A stretch of 64,000 bases of DNA from Candidatus Thioglobus perditus. Lineage in GTDB: Bacteria; Pseudomonadota; Gammaproteobacteria; PS1; Pseudothioglobaceae. How positions within the stretch are numbered: the first letter of the stretch is position 1; every line of letters starts with the position of its first letter. The stretch lies in NCBI GenBank assembly GCA_002909145.1, contig PNQY01000162.1:1-64000 (forward strand), written 5' to 3'. The position numbers and the translations under genes are program-made. Below, one piece after another: positions 1-9,698 of the stretch. The notes under the pieces were generated by a model. That model saw only the letters and a program-made list of their open reading frames with translations, searched no databases and had not been told where the DNA came from.

Positions 1-2865
1 GCTTTCTTTATTAAGGACCTTGATATTCGTAACGACCCCGATACATTACTACCAGAAGTAAATCGCTACGTAGCTACCAATGCTTACGGTGAGCAGAAGT
101 TTGGTTTTGGTAATATTATGGTGGTTGGCTTTGTTTTAAAAGACTGCGTAGGTGGCGATAATCCATACGGTGATGCAGATGAAATAATTAACTTTGACCC
201 TAAAACGGGTTTAAGAATCAATGAATCTGCTCCTGCGAAAATGACACAAGCTATTTGTGAAAATGCAGGCGGTTCTTGGGAAACCAGTGATGATATTTAT
301 CAGCCGTGGTTTGTTAATATGGTGCAAAAGGCACATAACGATATGGTTAGCCTTGATCATGCTCGTGCTAATAACTTTATGGATATTGCTGCGCAGAAGA
401 TTAAGTATATGGGTACTTCTGAAGATGGCGGTCTGAAGTTTGAAAGATTAATTCCTGTTTCCGGCATTAACACAACTGACAAGCAAGTGGCTGACAAGCA
501 GCTTGCGCATCTTAAAAAGGGCATTGAGACCAACCCAGTATTAGCGCCTATGCTGATGCTTAAGCAAGCCAAAGATGGTACTCGTTGTGAGTTTGCCCAA
601 GATGGTTGGTACGATGATGATGTGTGTTCAGCTAAAGGTTTCTTTATTGTTGGTGACTATGCAGATACGGTTAAAACAGATTATTTACCATGGGTGTCTT
701 CTACTATTGATTTAGTTAATGATATTAAAGCTACTCATGGAGATAGAGTAGAGGTGCGTATTGCAGGTGAGCCGTACTTCTTGGCATTTATGCTTTATGA
801 TCTTGTGCAGAAGTGGTGGTTATTTGCAATTTCATTCTTAATTGTTGTTGCTATGCTTTGGTACTTGAATAAAGGCTGGAGAGGCTCAGTATTTCCACTA
901 ATTGGTGTAGTTTCAACCATTATTATCACCTTGGGTTTGATGGGTTTTACCGCTTACAAACTAACCACGATGATGGTGCTTACGCCGATGTTGTTGCTTG
1001 CTATTGGTACTGGACACGCCGTACAAGTAGTTAGGCGATATCAAAATGAATTACACGGCGAGGGTGACACGTGTGTACAACCAATGCAGGCGGCAGAATC
1101 TGCCATTGCACATACAATTGTGCCAGCAACGCTTGCGATTGTGACAGATATGGTTGGATTTTTTACTTTGTCATTTGTAGATATTTCGTTCTACAAAGCT
1201 TATGCCTATTTTGGAATGTTTGGCATGATGACAATTCTTATCACAACAACAACTATTGCGCCAATTTTAATGGCGATGTATTCACCTAAAGAAATTACTA
1301 AAGATGATGCAATGTGTGAATCGTCCAACTTTGAAAAAGGCATGGCAAATACACTAACAAGTGTAATCACTGGCAAGATGAAGATTATTCCAATTGGTAT
1401 GATTATTGCGCTTGTTGCATGGAGTGCTATACAAACTAAAGTTTTAGAGCCTACTGCTAATAGCCCTATGCCTGGGGTTGAGGTTGGTATTAACTACTCA
1501 CGTGCAGCCTTTAAATATGATTCTGATGCCAATATTGATCTGCGTCGTTTGGGCGAGGTAATGCCTGGTGTTATTTCGGTAAATATTCCACTTAAGGGCA
1601 AGGTTGAGCATTTTCCAATGTTGCCAGCCTGTGTATATGATGGCTCTCAGGCTCCAGATGCTAAGTGTTGGGATGAAGATGAAGATGATCCACAAGGTGC
1701 ATTCAACAATGCCGAGGTTCAGGCTGCGATAGAGAAGACCGAAGACTGGATGAGAGCGCATCCAAATATTGGCTTTACTGGCTCGTACATTCAGTTTATG
1801 AAAATTGTAAATATGCTGATGATGACGCCTGAAGGGCAGGAGCCAGACCTTAAGTATTTCCATATTCCAAATGAAGAGTTTATCTCTAATAATATGGATG
1901 TATATGGTGATCCTGAAGACCCTGAATGGGTTCCAGATGCCAATGAAATTGTTACTGGATTTAATGGATTATTAGAGGCAAATACTAACCAAGGAGATCT
2001 TGATTCGTTTGTAGCTAAAGGTTGGAATGAAGGTGTGATTATGGGCTTTGTAAATACTATGGATCCTGTTAAAACTCACCAAACTGTTAAAGATATTCAG
2101 CAGTTCTTTAAAGACCATGAAAATGAAAAAGGCTTTAACTTGGTAAATTGGGGTTATAAATCAGGTGATATTATTACTATGCCAGAAGCTGGAGAATGCT
2201 CTGTTGAGAGTGAATTAAATATTGGTGACTGTAACTCTGCAAATGGTAAGTGGGTGGCTAAAGTTGTACAAGTAGAAGACAGCGGTACAGATACAGTAGC
2301 TGTTGGTGGCTTCTTGGGTGCTACTGAAGCTACACATGATGTTGCTGAAGTTGAGTACATTAAATCGCCACTAGTAACAGCATTGGCAATTTTTATTATC
2401 TCTGCTCTTATTTTTGGTTCGCCTTTGGTTGCGGCTATTCTAACTTCAACATTGTTAGTTACTTTGTTTGGTCAGTACGGATTAGGTGCATACTATACAA
2501 GTGTTGAGAATTGGTCTGGTAATTTGCACTTTGCAACATTAGTGTCGTTATCTATCGCTATGGGTCTTGGTGTTGACTATGGTATTTACATGATCTCACG
2601 CCTTAAAGAAGAAATGACAGCTACAGGTGGTAATTGGGTTGAATCAGTAAGAAATACGCTAGAAACAACAGGTGCTGCGGTATTTGCATCAATTATTGTG
2701 CTATTAGCAAGCTTTATTCCACTACTTATGACTCAGTTGGCTAATACTTGGGCACTAGGTGTCTTTATTTCTGAAGCTTTGATTATTGATGTGGTGATTG
2801 CACTAACAATCATTCCATTGTTGATTTATATCTTCAAACCAAAATATGTATTTGGTAAGAAATGA
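1..2865 (+). CDS. RND-superfamily (MMPL-type) transporter, 5' end cut by window edge
   Basis: The reading frame is open from base 1, so the true start lies upstream; the first ATG inside the window, at 118, is internal. About 955 residues are visible. The layout is that of an RND/MMPL exporter with two halves: a large periplasmic loop, a cluster of membrane helices encoded at about 810-1300, a second large periplasmic loop, and a final helix cluster at about 2360-2850. The second cluster contains the small-residue-rich stretch MGLGVDYGIYMISRL, typical of RND helix 4/10. The periplasmic loops carry several cysteines and acidic stretches. Substrate cannot be told from sequence; relatives move lipids, hopanoids or hydrophobic compounds. 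A hairpin terminator follows directly, so this gene ends its operon. Confidence 0.85.
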   Translation, partial: AFFIKDLDIRNDPDTLLPEVNRYVATNAYGEQKFGFGNIMVVGFVLKDCVGGDNPYGDADEIINFDPKTGLRINESAPAKMTQAICENAGGSWETSDDIYQPWFVNMVQKAHNDMVSLDHARANNFMDIAAQKIKYMGTSEDGGLKFERLIPVSGINTTDKQVADKQLAHLKKGIETNPVLAPMLMLKQAKDGTRCEFAQDGWYDDDVCSAKGFFIVGDYADTVKTDYLPWVSSTIDLVNDIKATHGDRVEVRIAGEPYFLAFMLYDLVQKWWLFAISFLIVVAMLWYLNKGWRGSVFPLIGVVSTIIITLGLMGFTAYKLTTMMVLTPMLLLAIGTGHAVQVVRRYQNELHGEGDTCVQPMQAAESAIAHTIVPATLAIVTDMVGFFTLSFVDISFYKAYAYFGMFGMMTILITTTTIAPILMAMYSPKEITKDDAMCESSNFEKGMANTLTSVITGKMKIIPIGMIIALVAWSAIQTKVLEPTANSPMPGVEVGINYSRAAFKYDSDANIDLRRLGEVMPGVISVNIPLKGKVEHFPMLPACVYDGSQAPDAKCWDEDEDDPQGAFNNAEVQAAIEKTEDWMRAHPNIGFTGSYIQFMKIVNMLMMTPEGQEPDLKYFHIPNEEFISNNMDVYGDPEDPEWVPDANEIVTGFNGLLEANTNQGDLDSFVAKGWNEGVIMGFVNTMDPVKTHQTVKDIQQFFKDHENEKGFNLVNWGYKSGDIITMPEAGECSVESELNIGDCNSANGKWVAKVVQVEDSGTDTVAVGGFLGATEATHDVAEVEYIKSPLVTALAIFIISALIFGSPLVAAILTSTLLVTLFGQYGLGAYYTSVENWSGNLHFATLVSLSIAMGLGVDYGIYMISRLKEEMTATGGNWVESVRNTLETTGAAVFASIIVLLASFIPLLMTQLANTWALGVFISEALIIDVVIALTIIPLLIYIFKPKYVFGKK

Positions 2866-2886
2866 TTAGTTAAATCAGTACTTATT

Positions 2887-2913
2887 AAAGGCTTGCTACT
2901 GCAAGCCTTTTTT
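2887..2913 (+). terminator. Rho-independent terminator after the MMPL transporter
   Basis: A perfect 10-bp stem (AAAGGCTTGC / GCAAGCCTTT) with the loop TACT runs into a T tract. It lies 21 bases after the transporter stop and before the lysC promoter region. Confidence 0.88.
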
Positions 2914-2914
2914 A

Positions 2915-2944
2915 TTACTGAAAGCTTTAACCCTAAAGTATAAT
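2915..2944 (+). promoter_or_regulatory. Candidate sigma70 promoter for lysC
   Basis: A perfect -10 hexamer TATAAT lies at 2939-2944, 28 bases upstream of the lysC ATG. The best -35 at normal spacing is a weak TTACTG (2915-2920, 18-bp spacer). Its position just after the preceding terminator fits the head of the lysC-ilvE-aroK run. Confidence 0.45.
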
Positions 2945-2972
2945 TTAGCAATTATTTATTGAATTATAGCTA

Positions 2973-4211
2973 ATGGCGTTAATTGTACAAAAATATGGTG
3001 GAACATCAGTAGGCTCGGTTGAGCGTATTCAGGCTGTTGCTAAAAAAATTAAAGCTTTTGTTGATGCTGGCGATCAGTTAGTGGTAAGTGTATCCGCTAT
3101 GAGCGGTGAAACTAACCGTATGACTGCACTTGCTCAAGAGATACAAGATGTGCCATCTTTGCGTGAAATGGATGTACTGCTTACAACTGGTGAGCAAGTA
3201 ACTATCTCCTTGCTTTCTATGGCTTTGCAGCAACTAGGCTGTGATGCAATTTCATATACCGGTGCACAGGTAAGAATTATTACTGATTCTGAGCACGGTA
3301 AAGCGCGTATTAAATCAATTGACGATCATAGAATTCATGAAAGTTTAGATGCTGGAAAAATTGTAGTTGTTGCTGGATTCCAAGGTATGGACGAGGGTGG
3401 GCATATTACTACACTTGGTCGTGGTGGTTCAGATACTACTGCTGTTGCCTTAGCAGCTGCGCTTAAGGCTGACGAGTGTCAGATTTATACTGATGTTGAT
3501 GGTGTATATACAACCGATCCGCGTATTGAGCCAAATGCTAGAAAAATGAATACAGTGAGTTATGAAGAGATGCTGGAGATGGCATCGCTTGGCTCTAAAA
3601 TTTTGCAGATTCGTTCAGTAGAGTTTGCATCAAAATACAAAGTGCCATTAAGAGTATTGTCATCAATGATTGATAATCCGGTAGGTACGTTAATTACTAG
3701 TGAGGAAAATATTATGGAACAAGCAGTTATATCAGGAATTGCACATAATAAAGATGAAGCAAAATTAAGTTTAATTGGCGTTCCAGACGAGCCTGGAATT
3801 GCATATAGAATTTTAAAGCCGATCAGTACTGCTAATATCGAAGTTGATATGATTGTACAGAGTGTTTCAGCGCGTGAAGGTTTAACAAACTTTGCCTTTA
3901 CTGTACATCGTAATGATTTTAATGCTGCTGGTAAGATTCTTGATCATTTATGTGGAGAGCTTGGCGCTATATCGGTACAAAGTGATAATAAAGTTGTTAA
4001 GGTGTCATTAGTGGGTATTGGTATGCGTTCACATGCTGGCATTGCTGCACAGATGTTTGAAGTATTACACAATGAAGGAATTAATATTCAGATGATTTCA
4101 ACTAGTGAGATTAAAATTTCAGTTGTAATTGATGAAAAATATTTAGAATTAGCTGTGCGTTCATTGCATGGTGCATTTGATTTAGATAAGGAACAAGATG
4201 AGCGGATTTGA
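2973..4211 (+). CDS. lysC: Aspartate kinase
   Basis: This enzyme phosphorylates aspartate, the first step towards lysine, threonine, methionine and diaminopimelate. The 412-residue protein opens with the amino-acid-kinase motif KYGGTSVGS (residues 7-15). The nucleotide-binding segment GRGGSDTTAVALA lies near residue 150. Two ACT domains follow, roughly 265-335 and 345-405, the usual site of feedback inhibition by lysine and/or threonine. It is a stand-alone kinase, not fused to homoserine dehydrogenase. The last 14 bases overlap the start of ilvE in another frame, implying translational coupling. dapF, a later enzyme of the same pathway, is elsewhere in the window at about 41 kb. Confidence 0.97.
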   Translation: MALIVQKYGGTSVGSVERIQAVAKKIKAFVDAGDQLVVSVSAMSGETNRMTALAQEIQDVPSLREMDVLLTTGEQVTISLLSMALQQLGCDAISYTGAQVRIITDSEHGKARIKSIDDHRIHESLDAGKIVVVAGFQGMDEGGHITTLGRGGSDTTAVALAAALKADECQIYTDVDGVYTTDPRIEPNARKMNTVSYEEMLEMASLGSKILQIRSVEFASKYKVPLRVLSSMIDNPVGTLITSEENIMEQAVISGIAHNKDEAKLSLIGVPDEPGIAYRILKPISTANIEVDMIVQSVSAREGLTNFAFTVHRNDFNAAGKILDHLCGELGAISVQSDNKVVKVSLVGIGMRSHAGIAAQMFEVLHNEGINIQMISTSEIKISVVIDEKYLELAVRSLHGAFDLDKEQDERI

Positions 4212-5130
4212 CGATAGAGACGGTTTAATTTGGTTTGATGGTGAGTGGGTTGATTGGCGCGACGCCAAGGTCCACGTATTAACACATACATTGCATTACG
4301 GCATGGGCGTGTTTGAAGGTGTTCGTGCGTATCAAACTGACAACGGCCCTGCAATCTTTAGAATTGAAGAGCATACAGATCGCTTATTTAATTCTGCCAA
4401 AATTATGAATATGGATATTGGCTATTCAAAAGATGAAATCAATCAAGCACAGAAAGATGCGGTTGCTAAAAATAATTTAGATAGTGCTTATATTCGTCCA
4501 ATGAGTTTTTATGGTTCAGAAGGTATGGGTCTTCGTGCCGATGGCTTAAAGGTGCATACAATTATTGCTGCATGGGAATGGGGTGCATACTTAGGCGAAG
4601 ATAATATGAAAAATGGTATTCGTATTCGTACTTCTAGCTACACACGTCATCATGTTAATATTGCTATGACTAAAGCCAAAGCTAACGGTAACTACATTAA
4701 CTCAATGCTAGCACTACAAGAAGCCTTAACTGATGGTTATGATGAAGCGTTACTGCTTGATGTTGATGGTTTTGTTGCAGAAGGTAGCGGTGAAAACTTC
4801 TTCATTGTTCGTGATGGTGTTATTTACACGCCTGACCTAACCTCAGCGTTGGCCGGCATTACTCGCGATACTATCTTTACTTTAGCAAAAGATTTGGGTT
4901 ATGAGATTATTGAAAAACGCATTACGCGTGATGAAGTTTATTGTGCTGATGAGGCATTCTTTACTGGTACTGCTGCAGAAGTAACGCCAATTCGCGAGTT
5001 AGATAATCGCACTATTGGTAATGGCACTCGTGGTCCAGTTACTGAAAAACTGCAAACCTTGTATTTTGATTGTGTTTATGGACGCAACGATAAATATAAA
5101 AGCTGGATTGCAAAAGGGATTTGTAAGTGA
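4198..5130 (+). CDS. ilvE: Branched-chain amino acid aminotransferase
   Basis: This class IV PLP aminotransferase interconverts leucine, isoleucine and valine with their 2-oxo acids using glutamate. At 310 residues it has the usual IlvE length. Motifs include HTLHYGMGVFEGVRAY near the N-terminus and MTKAKANGNYINS around residues 157-169, with the Schiff-base lysine at about K159/K161. The C-terminal half has EGSGENFF and FTGTAAEVTPI, both characteristic of the fold. The start overlaps the lysC stop by 14 bases. The stop overlaps the GTG start of the next gene by 4. Confidence 0.96.
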   Translation: MSGFDDRDGLIWFDGEWVDWRDAKVHVLTHTLHYGMGVFEGVRAYQTDNGPAIFRIEEHTDRLFNSAKIMNMDIGYSKDEINQAQKDAVAKNNLDSAYIRPMSFYGSEGMGLRADGLKVHTIIAAWEWGAYLGEDNMKNGIRIRTSSYTRHHVNIAMTKAKANGNYINSMLALQEALTDGYDEALLLDVDGFVAEGSGENFFIVRDGVIYTPDLTSALAGITRDTIFTLAKDLGYEIIEKRITRDEVYCADEAFFTGTAAEVTPIRELDNRTIGNGTRGPVTEKLQTLYFDCVYGRNDKYKSWIAKGICK

Positions 5131-5318
5131 TTGACACGGTTGATGAATTTCAGCAAAAACACGTAAGCCACTCTACAGTAGAGGATAAAGACTTGCCGTT
5201 TCATTGTCCACCTAGAGGGGCAAATAAATGGAATATGCATCCAAAAGTTTTTATTAAATTCGATAAAGATGGCAAAGGGTCTTGTCCTTATTGTAGTGCA
5301 AGTTACGAGCTAGGATAG
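5127..5318 (+). CDS. Small CHCC zinc-finger protein
   Basis: A 63-residue protein whose likely zinc ligands are C27, H38, C53 and C56 (pattern FHCPP...MHPKVF...CPYC). This matches the zf-CHCC family, which includes the C-terminal part of the mitochondrial complex I subunit NDUFS6. The bacterial members have no firmly assigned role. It starts with GTG at 5127, overlapping the ilvE stop by 4 bases (GTGA), and ends 6 bases before aroK. The overlaps argue that it is a real, co-transcribed gene despite its size. Confidence 0.85.
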   Translation: MIDTVDEFQQKHVSHSTVEDKDLPFHCPPRGANKWNMHPKVFIKFDKDGKGSCPYCSASYELG

Positions 5319-5324
5319 TAATCT

Positions 5325-5846
5325 ATGAGTAACAGCACACCAAATGTTGTTTTGGTTGGGCCAATGGGTTCAGGTAAGACATCAGTTGGTCGTCGCCTGG
5401 CCTGTGTACTTAAACGTGATTTTTTCGATTCTGATTTTGAGGTAATATCTCGCACAGGTGTTGCTATTGATCATATATTTGATGTTGAAGGTGAAGAGGG
5501 TTTTCGTAAACGCGAAACCAAAGTACTGAAAGATTTATGCGATATTAAAAATATTGTAATTGCAACTGGTGGCGGTATTATTATTAAGCCAGAAAATCGT
5601 GAAATGTTAAAAGATAATAGCTTTGTGGTGTATTTATCATCAACTATTGAGCAGTTAGTAAAGCGCACAGCAAAATCAAAATCACGACCTTTATTAGAGC
5701 AATCAACTAATCGTGAAAAAACTATTCGTGATCTAGTTGAAAAACGTGAACCATTGTATCATGAGGTTGCCGATGTGGTTGTTGATACCACCGGTAAAAA
5801 ACTATACGCTATTATTAACGAAATTAAAAAATCAATACCAAAATGA
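5325..5846 (+). CDS. aroK: Shikimate kinase
   Basis: It phosphorylates shikimate with ATP in the chorismate (aromatic amino acid) pathway. The 173 residues show the P-loop GPMGSGKTS (residues 12-20), the substrate-binding FDSDFEV segment with two conserved aspartates, the GFRKRE arginine cluster and the TGGG loop near residue 80. The LID-like region with SRPLL follows at about 120. The stop overlaps the ATG of the next gene (ATGA). aroB, often next to aroK, is not here. Confidence 0.96.
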   Translation: MSNSTPNVVLVGPMGSGKTSVGRRLACVLKRDFFDSDFEVISRTGVAIDHIFDVEGEEGFRKRETKVLKDLCDIKNIVIATGGGIIIKPENREMLKDNSFVVYLSSTIEQLVKRTAKSKSRPLLEQSTNREKTIRDLVEKREPLYHEVADVVVDTTGKKLYAIINEIKKSIPK

Positions 5847-7234
5847 AATTAAACTTAAATATTGCCGTTGTTCTATTGCTGGTGTTTAATAATTCTCAGG
5901 CAATGACGCAGAGCGAATTCATCAGTCATCTAAAGAGTACGCACCCGTTCTTTGCTCAATTAAATCTTAATGCACAAATTAAGGATATTGACAAAAAGGC
6001 AACAACAGCAAATCAGGACTGGGTTGTTGGGGTTGATACAAATTATAAAAATGAAGATGCTGATAATATTTCATCAGTTACTACATATAGTGATTTGGAT
6101 ACGACTTCAATTGACATATCTGCCACTAAAAAACTTATAGACTCTGGAAGTAATATTACTTTTAAGCATAATTGGAAAGAGAGAAATAAAGCCTCAACTT
6201 CAACATTAAATACAAACAGAAACAAATTTTCTATTGACTATGTGCATCCACTGCTTAAGAATAAAAATGGAATTAATGATCGCTTAAGTACTGATTTGGC
6301 AAGTATTGATATTCAAATAAACAATCTTGATCTAATTGAAAAACAAGAAGGGTTTATAAAGGATAAATTAAAAAAATTTGTTGATTTAGCATACGCTCAA
6401 CAACAGATTATTATTAACAATCAACGCTTAGATCTAGCTGCACAGGAGCTGGAATTAGTTAAAGAAAAATTTAATGCATCTGTGGTTGATAAGGTTGACG
6501 TTTTGCTGCAAGAGGACGCCTATCAGGGCGCTAAACAGCAACAATTACAAGCACAACAGGACCTAGATCTATTGCGTAATGAGATTGCAATAATATTGAA
6601 TATTGATGTGTCTAATGTTAGCGCTGAGATTGATTTGTATAAGTCTTACACTGTAATTAATGACAACCTTAATGATTACTTATCTTCCAAGTCTAGAGTT
6701 TTGCAGATAACTGATTTAAATCATAACCTATTAAAGAGACAACTGAAAAGTGATAAAAACGAATCTGAAGTTGAGCTGAATTTGAATCTTGGAATTATTA
6801 GCGAGGGTGAGGATACTAATTATTCTGATTCTATATCTAGTCAAAGCCCAACTTGGAATGTGGGATTTGGATTGAGCTATCCAATTGGTGGCACTAAGGC
6901 TAAATCAAACATTGAAAAAACTCAAATAAAAATAACCAAACTTAAACAACAAAGAAAAGAGCAGCTCTTGGATATTTTTGCCCAGGCAAAAGTATTAAAA
7001 CAAAAGATTGGACACTTATCAAAAATGCTTGATTCTAACAAGGTGCAAATTAAGATAGCCAAAGCTAGAACTGTTGAGGAAAAAAGTAGATATGAAAACG
7101 GCAATTCTCAGGCGAGCTTTGTAATATCAGCTCAAAATAATGAACAAAATGTTAAGCTAAACTATGCACAAGTGGCTAAAAATTATCAAAAATCAGTAAT
7201 TGATTTTAAGGCTGTTGTCGATCAGTTATTGTAA
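5843..7234 (+). CDS. TolC-family outer-membrane channel protein
   Basis: A 463-residue protein with an N-terminal signal peptide (NIAVVLLLVFNNSQA). The body is long and helical, rich in Q, K, N and L, with two repeat-like halves, as in outer-membrane efflux proteins that form the TolC trimeric tunnel. The middle segment YAQQQIIINNQRLDLAAQEL and the matching C-terminal helix resemble the paired OEP domains. No adaptor or pump is adjacent. Two RND pump operons without their own channel lie at 44.5-53.9 kb, so this protein could serve them. That pairing is inference. Confidence 0.82.
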   Translation: MKLNLNIAVVLLLVFNNSQAMTQSEFISHLKSTHPFFAQLNLNAQIKDIDKKATTANQDWVVGVDTNYKNEDADNISSVTTYSDLDTTSIDISATKKLIDSGSNITFKHNWKERNKASTSTLNTNRNKFSIDYVHPLLKNKNGINDRLSTDLASIDIQINNLDLIEKQEGFIKDKLKKFVDLAYAQQQIIINNQRLDLAAQELELVKEKFNASVVDKVDVLLQEDAYQGAKQQQLQAQQDLDLLRNEIAIILNIDVSNVSAEIDLYKSYTVINDNLNDYLSSKSRVLQITDLNHNLLKRQLKSDKNESEVELNLNLGIISEGEDTNYSDSISSQSPTWNVGFGLSYPIGGTKAKSNIEKTQIKITKLKQQRKEQLLDIFAQAKVLKQKIGHLSKMLDSNKVQIKIAKARTVEEKSRYENGNSQASFVISAQNNEQNVKLNYAQVAKNYQKSVIDFKAVVDQLL

Positions 7235-8979
7235 TGGGTGTCCGCTACAAAATAACTCCTAAAGATGTCCATGCGCACATATTTGCTGTTGAGTTAACAC
7301 TTGATAACCCAAACCCTTTAGGGCAAGTGTTTTCACTGCCAAATTGGATTCCTGGTAGTTATTTAATTCGTGATTTTGCTAAAAATATTGTTAGCATTAG
7401 GGCAAGTAGTTGCTCTGAGAAAATTACAATCAAGAAGCTGGATAAGAATCATTGGATAACACACCCATGCGAAGATGAAATTACCATTGAATATGAAGTG
7501 TATGCATTTGATTTGTCGGTTAGATCGGCATATTTAACTAATGAGAGAGCCTTTTTTAATGGCACAAGCGTGTTCTTATTGCCACTTGGGTTTGAGTCAC
7601 ATGAGTGCGAACTTGTTATTAACTCTGTCGATGTTAATACGACACTAGGTAATTGGAAGTGCGCCACCACTTTGAATAAATCTAAAGGCAATAAATACAT
7701 TGCTAGTAATTACCAAGATTTAATTGACCATCCGGTAGAATTATCTGATTTTACTAAACTAAACTTTGGTGTAGAAAATATAGACCACCAAATGGTTATA
7801 ACTGGAAAGCATAATTCTGATGTTAAGCGCCTAGAAAAGGACTTAAAAACTATATGCTCTCATCACATTAATTTTTTTAATAATGATGTGCCATTTGATA
7901 AATATCTATTTTTAACTTTAGTTAGGACAAATGCATACGGTGGCCTAGAGCACAAGAACTCAACCAGTTTGATTTGTTCAAGGAAGGATCTGCCGGTTGT
8001 GGGTGAGGATGAAGTCACGCAAGATTACACTAAATTTTTAGCTTTATGTTCACATGAGTATTTTCATTCTTGGTGGGTAAAAACCATTAAACCAGCAAAC
8101 TTTCATCAGCTTGATTTGGGTCGTGAAAACTATACCGAACAACTGTGGATTTTTGAGGGTTTTACTTCATACTACGATGAACTGTCTTTACTTAGAACCA
8201 AGATATTAACTCCAGAGAAATATCTTGAGCTATTCGCACAAACAATTACCAAGGTGCAAAAATCCAAGGGCAGGATGAAGCAATCTTTGGCTGAATCAAG
8301 TTATGATGCTTGGACTAAATTTTATCAGCAAGATGAAAATGCACCTAATGCGATTGTTAATTATTATACAAAAGGAGCTTTATTTGCATTTGTGCTTGAT
8401 GTGGAGATTAGAAAGCACACAAGTGATAATAAATCACTAGATGATGTTTTAAAGTTTGCCTGGAGTAATTACCAAGAAACTGGACTTGAAGATAGCACTA
8501 TACAAAATATTATTAATAATTTAACTGATAATAATTTTGATAATTTATTTGATGATTATCTATATGGGTTAAAAGAATTACCACTTGTTGATAGTTTTAA
8601 CTATCTAGGTATAGATTGTAGTTTTAGTCATAAAAAAGATGATTTATCTAACTTTGGTATTAATATTAAAAAACAAGGCGAATTTAGCCTAATTACGCAA
8701 GTATTTGCTGATACATGTGCGCAAGAATCAGGGTTATATGTTGGTGATAAAATTATTGCTGTTAATAACGAAAAACTCAGTGGCAAGAACTTGGTGGGAG
8801 TTATTAATAAATTTGTAACTGGTGATGAAATTAAACTAGATGTTTTAAGGGATGAATTGTTGTGCGAAATACCAGTTAATATAACCGATAGTGAGAAAAC
8901 TTTTTGTACCTTGGGTATTGTTACTGATTTGAGTGAAGAAACTATAAACAGGCAGAGAAAATGGTTCTACCAAGAGTAA
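7234..8979 (+). CDS. M61-family metallopeptidase with PDZ domain
   Basis: A 581-residue protein with the zinc motif HEYFH at residues 274-278 and a downstream conserved glutamate in WIFEGFTSYYDE, the pattern of M61 glycyl aminopeptidases. The N-terminal ~170 residues form the beta-rich domain of the family. A PDZ domain near the C-terminus contains SGLYVGDKIIAVNN. No signal peptide is visible, so a cytoplasmic location is likely. It overlaps the TolC-type gene by one base and the next gene by 19 bases. Substrates of bacterial M61 enzymes are mostly undefined. Confidence 0.9.
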   Translation: MGVRYKITPKDVHAHIFAVELTLDNPNPLGQVFSLPNWIPGSYLIRDFAKNIVSIRASSCSEKITIKKLDKNHWITHPCEDEITIEYEVYAFDLSVRSAYLTNERAFFNGTSVFLLPLGFESHECELVINSVDVNTTLGNWKCATTLNKSKGNKYIASNYQDLIDHPVELSDFTKLNFGVENIDHQMVITGKHNSDVKRLEKDLKTICSHHINFFNNDVPFDKYLFLTLVRTNAYGGLEHKNSTSLICSRKDLPVVGEDEVTQDYTKFLALCSHEYFHSWWVKTIKPANFHQLDLGRENYTEQLWIFEGFTSYYDELSLLRTKILTPEKYLELFAQTITKVQKSKGRMKQSLAESSYDAWTKFYQQDENAPNAIVNYYTKGALFAFVLDVEIRKHTSDNKSLDDVLKFAWSNYQETGLEDSTIQNIINNLTDNNFDNLFDDYLYGLKELPLVDSFNYLGIDCSFSHKKDDLSNFGINIKKQGEFSLITQVFADTCAQESGLYVGDKIIAVNNEKLSGKNLVGVINKFVTGDEIKLDVLRDELLCEIPVNITDSEKTFCTLGIVTDLSEETINRQRKWFYQE

Positions 8980-9698
8980 ACCTTCCAAAATTATTAGTAA
9001 AGCCAGTTGGTAGGGCGATTAGTGATTTTAAAATGATTAAAGATGGTGATAAGATATTGCTAGCTGTATCTGGTGGCAAGGATTCTTTGAGTTTGTTTCA
9101 TATTCTTAGGCACTTCCAGCGACACGCTCCTATTAAGTTTGAGCTAGGCATTGTAACAATTGATCCACAGGTTGATGGCTTTGAGCCACAAGCTTTAGAT
9201 GATTTTTTTAAAAAATTTGACACACCTTATTTTTTTGAAGAGTTTCCAATCATGGAGCAAGCCAAAGAAAGCATGAAGGGTGATTCATACTGCTCATTTT
9301 GTGCGCGAATTAAGCGCGGATTGATGTATAAAGTTGCTAGACGTGAAGGCTATAATGTTTTAGCATTAGGGCAGCATCTTGACGATTTGGCAGAGAGTTT
9401 AATGATGTCAATGTGCCATAATGGCAAAATTCAAACCATGAAAGCACACTATATTAATGATGTTAAGGATTTGCGCGTTATTCGTCCTTTAGTATATGTA
9501 CGAGAAAGGCAGTTGGCTGATTTTGCCAAAACAACTAAATTGCCAGTTATTGCAGATTCTTGTCCTGCCTGTTTTACTATGCCTACTGAGCGCGAATATT
9601 TTAAAAATTTGTTGCTCAATGAGGAGAAGCGTACTCCAAATTTATATAAAAATTTACTTAGCGCTATGAAGCCTATGTTGGATGAGGTTAATGCTTAA
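8961..9698 (+). CDS. ttcA: TtcA-family tRNA 2-thiocytidine synthase
   Basis: A PP-loop ATPase with SGGKDS at residues 37-42. It has the cysteine pair CSFC followed by ARIKRG, and a later DSCPAC motif; these match the cysteines that hold the [4Fe-4S] cluster of TtcA, which makes 2-thiocytidine at tRNA position 32. At 245 residues it is shorter than E. coli TtcA (about 310), so the symbol denotes the family. Other PP-loop tRNA thiolases (TtuA-like) remain possible. The start lies inside the 3' end of the M61 gene. Confidence 0.8.
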   Translation: MVLPRVNLPKLLVKPVGRAISDFKMIKDGDKILLAVSGGKDSLSLFHILRHFQRHAPIKFELGIVTIDPQVDGFEPQALDDFFKKFDTPYFFEEFPIMEQAKESMKGDSYCSFCARIKRGLMYKVARREGYNVLALGQHLDDLAESLMMSMCHNGKIQTMKAHYINDVKDLRVIRPLVYVRERQLADFAKTTKLPVIADSCPACFTMPTEREYFKNLLLNEEKRTPNLYKNLLSAMKPMLDEVNA

